From Oegoconia quadripuncta (Eukaryota > Arthropoda > Insecta > Lepidoptera > Autostichidae): 64,000 bases of DNA. Numbering within the stretch: position 1 is the first letter of the stretch; the number at the start of each line of letters is the position of its first letter. Made by a program: the position numbers and the translations under genes. Location: contig OX438743.1 in the NCBI GenBank assembly GCA_949316235.1, positions 14,815,771 through 14,879,770 on the forward strand. The letters are read 5' to 3'. A model generated the notes under the pieces. It was not told where the DNA came from. It did no database searches and was given only the letters and a program-made list of their open reading frames with translations. Shown here one piece after another: positions 1-9,900 of the stretch.

Positions 1-130
1 ACGAATTTTGTAATTGGCTTACGGACCGGTCTATTATCTAGACGTATTACGCTAACAATTCAATTATTCCAAACAACTTCGTTATTGTAGATTAATCGGG
101 CTCAGTTTATAGGGAAAATACATTTATACG

Positions 131-310
131 ACGACCGATTGGTGTAGTGGATCGTAACCCTGTCAGCGAAATCAACCGTTGCGGGTTCGAATCCCGCGAG
201 GGGTAAATGTTATAAACATTTATTTCCGAGTCATGAATGTTTATATAAATATGTGTGTATGTATATCTGTTATCTAGTGTCCCTAGTACAATTTTTGCTT
301 AGTTTATTTA
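131..310 (+). mobile_element. tRNA-derived SINE, family S1 (subfamily a)
   Basis: The head carries a Pol III box A-like TGGTGTAGTGG and a box B-like GGTTCGAATCC, followed by the family body (AAATGTT...CGAGTCATGAATGTTTATATAAAT). It shares the internal CCCTGTCAGCGAAA with the minus-strand copy near 1.6 kb, which defines a subfamily distinct from the copies at 13.1, 22.4 and 41.9 kb. It is not a functional tRNA, because no cloverleaf closes around the anticodon region. The 3' end is approximate. Confidence 0.8.
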
Positions 311-388
311 TATAATATTTATCCATATTTTACACTATGTATTTCGGTAACTGTGCGTTGGGATTACACAAAATTATTCCGCTATTTA

Positions 389-516
389 TGGAGATAAGAT
401 AGCCACTCTTTCAAATAAGTTGGGGATTCCGGTGAGCGCGCTTCCACCTTCGGCCTCACACTTAACATCAGGTGTGACTGAGGGCAAGCGCCTACCCGTT
501 GTGCATAAAAAAAAGA
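389..516 (+). mobile_element. SINE family S2, 3' fragment
   Basis: This matches the 3' half of the S2 family (CACCTTCGGCCTCA, CATCAGGTGTGA, GTTGTGCATAAAAAAAA) seen in full at 17300-17622. It ends in a short A-run. The tRNA-like head is missing, so this is a 5'-truncated copy. Confidence 0.75.
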
Positions 517-679
517 CACAGTAGTCAACATAAAATAATTCCACGCGGGCAAGACCGCGGGGGGAGAACTACTAGAAATATAATTACCCCAGTATTTGTC
601 TAGGGTCTATAGTTTGGAAATTAATTTATAATAGAATGAGGTTCTAACCTGTCGAATAATCGTTAGCAATAGTATCTGT

Positions 680-930
680 GTTTTGATACAATACAATACG
701 AATACACTTTATTGCACAACAGAAAAAGAAAATACAGTTACACAAAGTTAGAATAGAACGTACAGCCAAAAAATTATTTAAAAGGTATAAAGGTATAAAC
801 CTTTATACCCCTTAAATTATTTTTATAAATCCTTAATGGCATTACTGCAATAATATTACTAAAATAGTAACTGTGTTTGGATACAATACAATACAAATTA
901 CTTTATTGCACAACAGAAAAAGAAAATACT
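680..930. repeat. Direct repeat pair of a retroelement 3'-end fragment
   Basis: A roughly 60-bp stretch (TACAATACAATAC...CTTTATTGCACAACAGAAAAAGAAAATAC) occurs at about 684-743 and again at about 868-929. A diverged relative lies near 47040-47085. On the minus strand it contains a CAATAAAG polyadenylation-type signal, which suggests a recurring 3'-UTR end of an unidentified retroelement. Confidence 0.5.
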
Positions 931-1579
931 ATTTTACGCAAATTTTCATTTGGCAAAAAAAAGCATTTGTCAAAACAACTTATCACAATTTTTCAGTTAG
1001 CATACTGAGTTTTGGCAAGTTATTATTTAACAAATAAAAACTAGGTCATGTTTCATTTTATCAAGGACCATTTAGTCAAATTAATTATTTGGCATAACAT
1101 CATCACACCATAAATATAGCTAATTCAAGCTCTGTCTAGTCTTTTACAGTCTAACGTAATCTAGGAATAGTTGACTTAACAAAACTTAACAAATAACAGG
1201 TTTGTTTAATACACATTTGACTTAATAAAACTTGACAAAGCAAAATCATTCCAAATGATAATTTGACCAAGTGAATAAAATGCGAATGTAATTTTGTTAA
1301 AGAATTATTTGGGAATTGTAACTTGGGCGATAAGTTTTTTGGGAAGCGAAATTTGCCCTATAAGAGAATTACACCTCCTCCATGGCGTGAAACTAAACCT
1401 GAGCTTTAAATACTTATCCAATATAATAATAATAAATAAATTCATGCGTACGGAGACAAGACATCGGGAAAAGTATGGCGATGTGGGGCGATGTCGACCG
1501 ATATCTCCGCGGATACATGTAGCTCGACAAGTATCCTAAAAAAAATATTTTTAGACACACCAATCATCTAGGAGTCCCA
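931..1579. other. AT-rich interval, nothing recognised
   Basis: I see no conserved coding frame, RNA gene or repeat boundary here. The one 81-codon frame starts on a non-ATG codon and has no recognisable motif. Confidence 0.5.
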
Positions 1580-1755
1580 AGCTAAGCTAAGCTTGTGCTA
1601 TGGATACTAGATAATGGATAAACACATAAATATTTATATAAACATCCATGACACGGGAATAAATTTTCGAATTCATCACACAAACATCGTGGGCTTCGAA
1701 CCCGCAACAGTTGGTTTCGCTGACAGGGTCACTATCCACTACATCAATCGGTCGC
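1580..1755 (-). mobile_element. tRNA-derived SINE, family S1 (subfamily a)
   Basis: Read on the minus strand: CGACCGATTGATGTAGTGG, then CCCTGTCAGCGAAACC and GGTTCGAA, then the shared body and the ATCCATAGCACAAGCTTAGC end. It is the same subfamily as the copy at 131-310. Confidence 0.8.
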
Positions 1756-2150
1756 CAATACCTATGAAAGAACCAAACCACTATAATTGTAATATTAAAC
1801 AGTGACATGTGTAATAATTATACAAAAACTATTTAAAATTACTTTCCAGGTACCGATAAATGTTTATGGAGACATCAACCCGAGGTTTATACTCGAATTC
1901 TATTTGTATTCAAGTTTCGTATTGTGTTTTTGTCAGTTGTTTATTAACAATAAAATGTTATAGCTTTATGTATAGCAAGGATTACTATTACATGTTGCAT
2001 TAGATACTACCTCTCGTTTCTTGTTTTGCTCACGCTAAATCTATGGTAGAAATGATAGTTTGTCTATTAAGGGAGCAAAGTGGAGTATTTACGACGAGGG
2101 TGGAATTTAATTGAATCTGCTATTAAATAGCTAAGAATTTTATAAATAAA

Positions 2151-2360
2151 CTAGCTTTTCGCCCGTGGCTTCGCCTGCGCTGAAATTTGCTTATCCCGCG
2201 GGAACTATTCATTTTATCTGGATAAAAAGTATCCTATGTTTTAGTCCAGTGTATATTCTACCTATATACAAAATTTCAATCAAATCCGTTCATCGGTTTC
2301 GTCGTGATTGAGCAACAAACAAACAAACAAACATCCAAACTTTCGCATTTATAATATTAG
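2151..2360 (-). mobile_element. Helitron-like (Lep1-type) short element
   Basis: On the minus strand it begins CTAATATTATAAATGCGAAAGT, continues with GTTTGTTGCTCAATCACGACGAAACC, and ends with GGCGAAGCCACGGGCGAAAAGCTAG. A GC-rich hairpin next to a terminal CTAG is the usual 3' signature of lepidopteran mini-Helitrons. Assignment to Helitrons is inference from these ends; the family itself is seen five more times here (6497, 20053, 24189, 61262, 61862). Confidence 0.7.
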
Positions 2361-3242
2361 TTAGATTAGATTCCGAGAAAAATGAGTAATTCTGCGGATT
2401 CAAACTGAATCCAAGCAGGAAATAATTTCGTTCACGAGTTACTTTGCTGTTCTTTTCCTTTTTTTTTTTTTATATGAGAATTACGAAGAAATCGATAGAA
2501 ATCTATGTTATTAATTTAATTTTTATGGGATTTTTGGTTCTAAAAATCTATGTTGATAAAGTGGCGCGAGGAGATATTTTGCTCGCGCTATTCTTTGATA
2601 TTGATATAAGCCGCGTGGTTCCCGACAGAGTAAGTAGATTGGGTAGCAACTCATCTCTTTTCGTGGGTGTTACAAACGACTAAGCGATCGTGGGATTGTG
2701 GGCAGACAGTCACGGTTTTGGCTTCAAAACTCGATGCAGTAACTGCTGAATATATTCTAATGACTCGTAACCTACTCAGATACAAATTGTACAATTATCT
2801 ATTTATGACAATAGTTCCAGATAACAAAGTTCCCTCCCCAAGAAACCCACATAACAATATAATATCGTCAACTAAAATATCTCTCTATATTTCAACAATG
2901 GTTGATTCTGACGATTTCAAGTATAAGTCGCAATCCCGGTCTCAAGTCGACTGTCAAGCGACAGCGTAGGTGTTATGCTCCCATAAAGAAGGATTGTCCA
3001 TAAACTGCTTGACATTGCATTGTAAATCTCAGAAGCTGCAGCCTTAATACGAGAGGATGTAATATTATTTCTCAATGTACACCGGCTTTCCGGTTTAAAG
3101 TCTTTGCTTTATGAATGTATAGAGTTTTAGACGGGAATTTGACGAGTACTGTTTCCGTTTTCTCTGCTACAATAGGATAAAGGTTTTTTAAATAAATATT
3201 TGGAATATCGTACCAATTAACTACTCCCCAATTAGGCAAAAC
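2361..3242. other. AT-rich interval, mostly unassigned
   Basis: Only a short stretch near 2650-2700 (CATCTCTTTTCGTGGGTGTTACAAACGACTAAG) resembles repeat family E seen at 28.2 and 39.3 kb. Two 79-100 codon frames overlap this area but show no motif. Confidence 0.4.
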
Positions 3243-3357
3243 CTATACCATGAATACTAGATAACGGATAAACATACATAAATATTCATAAACATCTATG
3301 ACTCGGGAATAAATGTTCGAATTTATCATACAAACATTTACTCCTAGCGGGATTTGT
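3243..3357 (-). mobile_element. SINE family S1, 3' part only
   Basis: The sequence is S1 body and box B-proximal sequence (minus strand AATCCCGCTAGGAGTAAATG). It stops before box B and box A and passes directly into unrelated sequence. This breakpoint lies inside the first unit of the 237-bp tandem array. Confidence 0.65.
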
Positions 3358-4010
3358 AAATACAATTGTCATTATAAGTTTTAAGGTGACATACCTAGCG
3401 AACAGCAAATGCTTCTATTCGATTAAGGAGCTTATTAATTAAATGTTAATTAGTTATAACGTTATAAGTGACACGGTGATATGTATGACATTAATAACAT
3501 TATGTAGAAATTGAATATTTCAAATTTAATAGTGACACAATTTTAATAAATGTTCGAATTTATCATACAAACATTTACTCCTAGCGGGATTTGTAAATAC
3601 AATTGTCATTATAAGTTTTAAGGTGACATACCTAGCGAACAGCAAATGCTTCTATTCGATTAAGGAGCTTATTAATTAAATGTTAATTAGTTATAACGTT
3701 ATAAGTGACACGGTGATATGTATGACATTAATAACATTATGTAGAAATTGAATATTTCAAATTTAATAGTGACACAATTTTAATAAATGTTCGAATTTAT
3801 CATACAAACATTTACTCCTAGCGGGATTTGTAAATACAATTGTCATTATAAGTTTTAAGGTGACATACCTAGCGAACAGCAAATGCTTCTATTCGATTAA
3901 GGAGCTTATTAATTAAATGTTAATTAGTTATAAGTGACACGGTGATATGTATGACATTAATAACATTATGTAGAAATTGAATATTTCAAATTTAATAGTG
4001 ACACAATTTT
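3308..4010. repeat. Tandem array, three 237-bp units
   Basis: The word AATAAATGTTCG recurs with exact 237-bp spacing (3308, 3545, 3782). The three units look identical by eye, except that the third lacks 8 bp (the TTATAACG/GTTATAAG area). Unit 1 begins inside a truncated S1 SINE, so the SINE fragment was amplified with the flanking DNA. The near identity points to a recent duplication. Confidence 0.9.
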
Positions 4011-4109
4011 AAAACGGACTTTTATTATTGTATATATTAATTTAAATTGACACAAAATACTAACTTTTATTATTTGTGTGCTAGAATAATTGATTAATTT
4101 GGTTCTTAT

Positions 4110-4583
4110 TATCTGGGGGCACGGCCGTGCCCCCACCAAGTCGAGCAAAAAAGCGTCACGGCCGTACCATCCTTTTCTCGAAGCAATTCAGACCATTTTC
4201 GACCCCCTGTAACTTCGTTGTGGATAAAAATAGAAGACTGAAATTTTCAGTAACTATGCAGGCATTGTAAAGACACGTATATTTAAAATTTCATTCAATT
4301 TGAACCAGTATTTTAAGAATTATAAGGGGTCAAATTTCTTAATTTTGTCAGTCACTGACTCACCGATCATCAAAATTCTAAGGCACTTCTAGCAGACCTA
4401 GAAGCTTCAAATTTGGAATATAAGTAGTGTTTGGTGTATGAATCAAGGAAAAACTAAAAAATCTAGAAAAGACAGCAAAGAAAATTAAGCCCATACAGCC
4501 AAGTCTTCAGTTAATTAAATTTTTCAATATTTTATTTTACGGCAATTATTATTATTGCGTGCGAAGCCGCGGATTTAAGCTAG
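4110..4583 (+). mobile_element. Interspersed repeat with Helitron-like CTAG end
   Basis: The end GCGTGCGAAGCCGCGG...AAGCTAG matches the 3' end of the Helitron-like copies elsewhere, while the body (CACTGACTCACCGATCATCA, CTAGCAGACCTAGAAG) is different. CCACCAAGTCGAGCAAAAAA near the start recurs in diverged form at about 4615-4640. Borders are approximate. Confidence 0.5.
4115..4134. other. 20-bp perfect GC palindrome
   Basis: GGGGGCACGG is followed directly by its reverse complement CCGTGCCCCC. It sits at the 5' edge of the interspersed repeat at 4110-4583. The motif CACGGCCGT recurs about 40 bp downstream. Confidence 0.8.
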
Positions 4584-4748
4584 TCCCATATAAATATAGG
4601 CGCATGGTAGTGCCCCTGCCAAATCGAGCAAAAAATGGGTATTCCGGTGATGAAAACACGTGTATTAAATTATTTATTAATGCAAAAAACGTACCTACGT
4701 GCGTATTCGTACTTATTACGAGTGCGTAAGGTTGTATAATTATATACC

Positions 4749-4855
4749 ACGCGCTGCGATGCTAGCGAGTGAGCGCGGGCCGTTACTACGCGCTGCGCGG
4801 TGCTAGCGCGAGGGCGCGGGGCGGGGACAGTGGCGGGGCGCGCGGAAAGGTGAAT
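4749..4855 (+). promoter_or_regulatory. GC-rich, CpG-dense start region of the OTU/palindrome element
   Basis: This 107-bp stretch is very GC- and CpG-rich (GCGCGGGCC, GCGCGGGGCGGGG, GGGGCGCGCGG) inside an otherwise AT-rich window. It carries two diverged copies of ACGCGCTGCG(a/c)...GTGCTAGCG. It resembles a transcription start region rather than a TE body. The role is inferred from composition and position upstream of a leader, splice-acceptor-like site and ATG. Confidence 0.4.
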
Positions 4856-5165
4856 GTCGCCGAGCGAGCAGCAGCCGCGCTCATACGCGCGAGCGACCCA
4901 ATGCTGTTCGGATGTGCCCAGAATTCTTACCTATAAGTTTGCGATTTTCATTGATAATTTCGATTGCTATATTAGTTTGACGACTAAAGGTTACTCTCAT
5001 TGGTTTACTGATATTATTTGCTTACAATTTGGACGTTGTTCGGATAAATAATTTAAATAAATTAAATATTGATACTTTAAGTACCTAAGTATTTATAAAT
5101 TTCTTATTATCTAATCGTATTTCTGCATAAAAATAACTTTGCAATCTACCTTGTAGGTAGTCGCA

Positions 5166-5312
5166 ATGGATTCAGTAATACTGTATGTGAATGATCAGCC
5201 TTGTCCACACTGGGTTGTTCCTATACCTGGTGATGGTTCGTGTTTATTTCATTCTTTGTCATTCTCTATGTATTTAAGAAGATTCGTTGCTGGTAGATAT
5301 ACATATATATAA
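5166..5312 (+). pseudogene. Truncated OTU-type cysteine protease, first 48 codons
   Basis: Translation from ATG 5166 gives MDSVILYVNDQPC, followed by VVPIPGDGSCLFHSLSFSMY. The D-G-x-C-L-F block carries the Asp and Cys of the OTU (ovarian-tumour) deubiquitinase/protease fold; such domains occur in eukaryotic DUBs and in the large proteins of some Helentron-type transposons. The frame leaves the family pattern after SMY and stops at 48 residues, so the rest of the fold and the catalytic His are missing. A plausible splice acceptor (CTACCTTGTAG) lies just upstream of GTAGTCGCA-ATG. Either this is a decayed gene start carried by the element, or SMY is followed by an intron (GTATTTAAG donor-like). 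The identical ORF is repeated in copy 2. Confidence 0.55.
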
Positions 5313-5376
5313 TAAGTAGAAGGTACCGAAAAGGAAAAATGTAGAACTGTCTACAAAATACAAAAAGAAATGAGAT

Positions 5377-6067
5377 CCCATCAAAAACAATACTTGTCAA
5401 AAAAACCAAGTCTCGCAACTCAGTTGTTCTGCGGTAAAAAGTTGTGAGATCCATGTAATACCAAGTCGGTTGTTAATTTATTCAGTCTCTACTTAAGCGA
5501 CTTTCTGTCTTAATACGTCCAGTCTCTAAGACCACGATCGTGGTCCATAACAATTGAAAATCAATTGTGTCTGGAATCTCCGTACTCGAAGCATTAAGTT
5601 GTTACGTAATAATTAACAGCATCTTATAGTGACGCATATAAATATTAAAATTCTTTAATGTTTTATATAAATATATTGAGACTTGGCCATCGCCTGAAAA
5701 GACGTGTAAATTCAATCGCCTGAAAACACATGTAAATTCAATTATTTAGTGCGATGGCTAAGTCTCGATATATTTATATAAAACATTAAAGAATTTTAAT
5801 ATTGATATGCGTCACTATAAGATGCTGTTAATTATTACGTAACAACTTAATGCTTCGAGTACGGAGATTCCAGACACAATTGATTTTCAATTGTTATGGA
5901 CCACGATCGTGGTCTTAGAGACTGGACGTATTAAGACAGAAAGTCGCTTAAGTAGAGACTGAATAAATTAACAACCGACTTGGTATTACATGGATCTCAC
6001 AACTTTTTACCGCAGAACAACTGAGTTGCGAGACTTGGTTTTTTTGACAAGTATTGTTTTTGATGGG
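5377..6067. repeat. 691-bp near-perfect palindrome (copy 1)
   Basis: Left arm 5377-5693 and right arm 5751-6067 are both 317 bp and reverse-complementary, with about three mismatches by eye. They are separated by a 57-bp loop. The loop holds two diverged copies of a ~25-bp word (ATCGCCTGAAAA..., ...TGTAAATTCA). The arms contain the short palindrome ACCACGATCGTGGT. The terminal bases are CCCATC...GATGGG. The sequence would fold into a long cruciform or dsRNA stem. Confidence 0.95.
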
Positions 6068-6496
6068 ATTATTATATACCAGTAATGGTAAATTCTTCTT
6101 GGAAATTTAAATTAAGAGGTCCTAGAAGATCATGTGGGTTTTACATACCGTTTTTTTTTAATATGATTTCCTTTCTCCAAGTGGTAGTAGTATTGACATA
6201 CTGATTGACAGAAAAATGCATAAACCCTATATGGATTTATGCATTTAAATGAATTTTTAAATGAATTATGGATTTAAATAGACATAAATTATATCATGTC
6301 TCTTCTTTTGAGGGAAAAAATAAAATAATAAAAAATGTTTGAAGTTTGAAGATAGGGAAAATAATTTTAAATACGCACAATGAAGCCAAAGGACACCGCA
6401 CGCAAAGTATGGAAAATAAAGCCTGTGAATAATTTAATATTAGGTAATGCAAAGAAATCTATAATGTATATATCTCGATGTATCTAATCTATATAA
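6068..6496. other. AT-rich interval, nothing recognised
   Basis: No motif, repeat or coding frame of note was seen apart from the direct repeat at 6068-6081 that flanks the palindrome element. Confidence 0.5.
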
Positions 6497-6727
6497 CTAA
6501 TATTATAAATGTGAAAGTTTGGATGTTTGTTTATTGTTTGTTGCTCAATCACGGCGAAATGGATAAACGGATTTGGATGAAATTTGGTACATAGGTAGAA
6601 CATACCCTAGATTAAAACATAAGATTTTTATCCCGATCAAGTATGAAGTTTCCGCAGAATAAATAAATTATATACATATCCGCGATAATGTTATTCCACG
6701 CAGGCGAAGCCGCGTGCGGAAAGCTAG
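6497..6727 (+). mobile_element. Helitron-like (Lep1-type) short element
   Basis: It begins CTAATATTATAAATGTGAAAGT, contains TTGCTCAATCACGGCGAAATGG, and ends GCGAAGCCGCGTGCGGAAAGCTAG. It is the same family and orientation as the copy at 20053-20278. Confidence 0.75.
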
Positions 6728-7904
6728 CATACTTAATAAATATTCGAATGTTATAAGTTTCTATGTACAGTTAATGAGAAATAAAATCCTTAACACATTA
6801 AAATGTGATATGCGTAAAGACTAAGATACATAGTTCAGACGTTCCACATAAGTGACTAATAAATAAACATAATAAATACTAGACGCTCTACCAACCTATA
6901 CATCTGCTCCAAAAGGCGTCCAGTGGTATTTTTTTGCTACATCCAAAAGAAATGACAGGTTGGTCCATTCTACTCTGCCTAGAACGACACAGGTAATCAC
7001 AGAACTCTGTAAGCATCGTCAACCAATTACGTGACACCATCGCGTAATACAGGCTCGTCGAAAGCAAAACCGAGCGAGCGAATTCGATAATCCTCGAATT
7101 CGCTCGCTTTTACGTGCCGATTTTCACACTATTCCACTAGTGAAGTGGTGATTAGTAGCTAGCGAACACTGAACTGTCTCTATTAATTTGTCGGTCCCAA
7201 TTTGTGAGGGATAATTGCTGAAGTGATGAGGTTAACAAATTCGGTGCCTTTATTAGTGCGAAATTGTTTGATGTAACTACGGTATAAGGGCTTTACTGGA
7301 AATTCTTTCGATATAAAATATCGATAGCAATTATGGAGATATTCTCAATAAGAAATACCTAGATCAATTATGTTTTTTTTAATATTTTTTTTTATATGAA
7401 CAACGGTTGGTACTTGACCTCATTCCATTCTTATGTAGTGTTCTTATGTAGGTTGCGCATGTGCCTTAAACCTTTTTAAAATCTAATCAGAAGGCGTATT
7501 CTCAACTTGACTCTTCAGATAAACAAGTACGTACACCAGACTATACAAACCAGGCGCCCGCCTCTTGCTCTCCCAATATGATTTAAGCAGCTACTTCGTT
7601 AAGGATAATTAATTCGAATGACGTCCACCGTCTCGGCCTCTCTTGAGCTTTTTAAAACTCCCTTCTTTAGGAGACATCTAATTTAAAGCAAGGGAAACGA
7701 GACATAAGTTCACGTTAGAGTGCTTTAAGAACGTTAATTGCCCGATTTATAATAGGTCGTTACGTTAAAGTTTCAGCAGTGTTGGAGATATTTTTAACGT
7801 CCCCATTTATGTTTTGTCGTAAAAGACTTAGAACTAACCGACGTATTAAATTATGAACATTAAAAGACGTTAGTATAAAATGGTTTAATTTAATTAGATA
7901 CATT
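6728..7904. other. Unassigned interval with one strong hairpin
   Basis: No gene or full repeat was recognised. It holds the hairpin at 7074-7109, and a short GGCGCCCGCCTCTTGCTC motif near 7552 that recurs near 20879 (CGGCGCCCGCCTCTCGCTC). Confidence 0.4.
7074..7109. other. Perfect 15-bp stem hairpin
   Basis: AGCGAGCGAATTCGA (7074-7088) and its exact reverse complement (7095-7109) flank a 6-nt loop TAATCC. No T-run or coding context explains it. Confidence 0.8.
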
Positions 7905-8325
7905 ATTGATTGTAAGAAATAAAGATAATCTTGCAGGTCACATGAGTCGCCTCCGAAAAGTCAGTAATTTATTCAAAGGATTATGTATACGCTTTTTCAA
8001 TAAGGTTCCTGTTCTTCCTTTCCTTTCAAAATCTTCCTTTCAATAAATTTAAACATACTATATAACAGAAACTTATAAAGAAAGCATGATAAACATTCAT
8101 GGACATAACCAGCTCGTTCGCATAACCAGGCTATTTCACAATTAATAATGAAATATTATTGTGCCTTATTGTAATATAAATATATTTTTTTTAAAGAGCA
8201 ACTTCTCGAGTTTCTTTCTTGTTCTTCTCAGGGGAAAATTGCCTTTTGAACAAGCAGTAAGCTTTAAAAATGCAAAAACTGACTATTTTAAGTGTATCCT
8301 GTGTACCTACAAAATAAAGCATTTT
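7905..8325 (+). pseudogene. LINE ORF2 C-terminal remnant plus 3' UTR
   Basis: The frame reads NLAGHMSRLRKVSNLFKGL, then CIRFFNKVP, a pattern I associate with the extreme C-terminus of insect LINE-type reverse-transcriptase proteins, before stops and a frameshift. A homologous copy lies at 46330-47010 (interrupted by a SINE), and the two align through the end ACAAAATAAAGCATTTTTGAC, which carries an AATAAA signal. It lacks any catalytic domain. Confidence 0.6.
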
Positions 8326-8379
8326 TGACAAATCAAAAATCAAAATCAAATCAAAATTTGATTTGTTACTTGTTGGTCA

Positions 8380-8580
8380 AGCCAAACATAAATTGAAAGT
8401 TTAGAAAACCCCTGAGAAACAATGAACATAATAATATGATCCTGGTATATACAAAGCCAAATATGTAAAACATTAATTTGTCGAAAAAGCTAAACAGATT
8501 TCCATCAAACATGGCTAAGGATCATCTTGCGAAAACCAGCTTACAAAAATAAAAAACCATTCTCAAATATGTTCCGACAT
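8380..8580 (+). repeat. Interspersed repeat fragment (family L)
   Basis: TTGAAAGTTTAGAAAACCCC...AAACAGATTTCCATCAAACATGG resembles 54945-55090 (TTGAAAATTTAGAAAACTCC...AACCGATTTTATTCAAACATGG). The class is unknown. Confidence 0.4.
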
Positions 8581-8628
8581 TGTTCCATGTTTTTAGATAG
8601 ACGCATAGACCGATATAGGTTTATAATT

Positions 8629-8881
8629 TCATCATCAGCCCGTAAACATCCCACTGCAGGGATATAGGCCTTCCCTCGTATAAGAGGGAATATGGGCCAT
8701 AGTCCACCACGTTGACCTAGTGCGGGTTGTGGACTTCACATGCCCTTGAATTTTTATTTTTCAGGCATGCAGGTTGGCTCACGATGTTTTCCTTCACCGT
8801 TTAAGAGCAGTCGAATAAGTAATTAAATTAAATTTAAAAATTCATTGGGAGACCGCGTCTTAACCGCTGAGCCACCGACGC
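8629..8881 (-). mobile_element. SINE family S3
   Basis: On the minus strand it starts GCGTCGGTGGCTCAGCGGTTAAGACGCGG (tRNA-like box A). It passes CGACTGCTCTTAAACGGTGAAGG and ends with CCCTGCAGTGGGATGTTTACGGGCTGATGATG. Box B is lost by an internal deletion that the 16453-16767 copy does not share. Confidence 0.75.
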
Positions 8882-9900
8882 TTTATAATTTAATATTTAT
8901 AATATTTTCGCATTAGGGCTTTCCTAGGAAATGTTTTATTAGGACTTCCTTAAATTTTTAAAGCACCCTTTAGTTCTGTTCGCATTTTTCGCATATTTGG
9001 TGTAACTGTCAAATATGAATTGCTAATTAGATTTTTTCGACCTCAACTTTATTTCATAAACTTAATCCATGACAAACAATTCAGAATATACAATTGCTTA
9101 TTATGTATGTATGAAAATATTAATATAAAGATGGAACAATTTATTATGAAAAATAGTGATATACTAGTTTTATAAATAAACTTGCAGTTCATGTTACTCA
9201 GTTACATAAAATCACACATAGTAAACAAGGACGGACATGAACTGTTCATCGATACTCAATGCGTTTATTTTTTTTATTTAGCTTTGTTAATTCGTCTTCT
9301 TGTCCAAAATACTACAGTGGAAACGAAAGTCTTCAAACTAATCATACATTTTTCTCTATATAGAATTAGTAAGGTTAATGAAAACAAATACTTCAAACAA
9401 ACGATAGTAGGAGTCGATATAAGCAAATTATGTGTACACTTTCTTATTATTAATACCTTCATTTAAATAGACAAAATACCGTTACATAATTACCCAACCG
9501 CGAAATTCAAATGAACAACTCTATAATTTGAAATAAAAAAACTGCGATTTTTTTGCTAGACAATGTAATGATACTTTGTGACAATGTAAACATAGTGCTT
9601 AGGGGAAGCGCTGATTCACTTTCAAGTTATGAATAGCTTATTCAACAATGACGCATTATATAACTAGGTTTATTTATCACAGTAATTTCATACTTTATAA
9701 CATTTGGATACACTATCTTCCGTTATTGTTCATGTGAAAGTCACAGGGGTCGAGTTTTGACTCTAGTAAAAATACATAATTTTTGTGGTATGACTACAAT
9801 CTTAAAGTTTCTATTTTTGTAGAAGGCATGAGTAATCATCAATAATAGAATAAAAATGTTTTCTTATCATTGTGTAGCTTGTTTTAGGTCTTTGTAGGTT
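8882..9900. other. AT-rich interval, nothing recognised
   Basis: Two overlapping 62-94 codon frames on opposite strands near 9.2-9.47 kb lack motifs and are attributed to chance. Confidence 0.5.

Larger units (their letters stand above)
4749..6067 (+). mobile_element. Novel-looking element: GC-rich start + OTU fragment + 691-bp palindrome (copy 1)
   Basis: The unit runs from a GC-rich start (CGCGCTGCGATGCTAGCG) through a leader and a truncated OTU frame into a palindrome ending GATGGG. ATAATTATATACCA lies immediately before it and ATTATTATATACCA immediately after it: 13 of 14 bases match, so this is a likely target-site duplication. A second copy in inverse orientation at 62788-64000 shows the same right end (GATGGG) next to unrelated DNA, which independently supports that border. 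There is no poly(A) tail, no transposase and no Helitron CTRR end, so the mobilising machinery is unknown. Confidence 0.65.

Noticed and set aside
3308..4010. CRISPR-like or regulatory repeat array
   Set aside because: Three contiguous 237-bp units without spacers in eukaryotic DNA; a simple tandem duplication.
5266..5454. 62-codon minus-strand frame opening MDLTTFYRRTTELRDLVF
   Set aside because: It is duplicated at 63401-63589 only because the whole element is duplicated. It straddles the palindrome border and has no motif.
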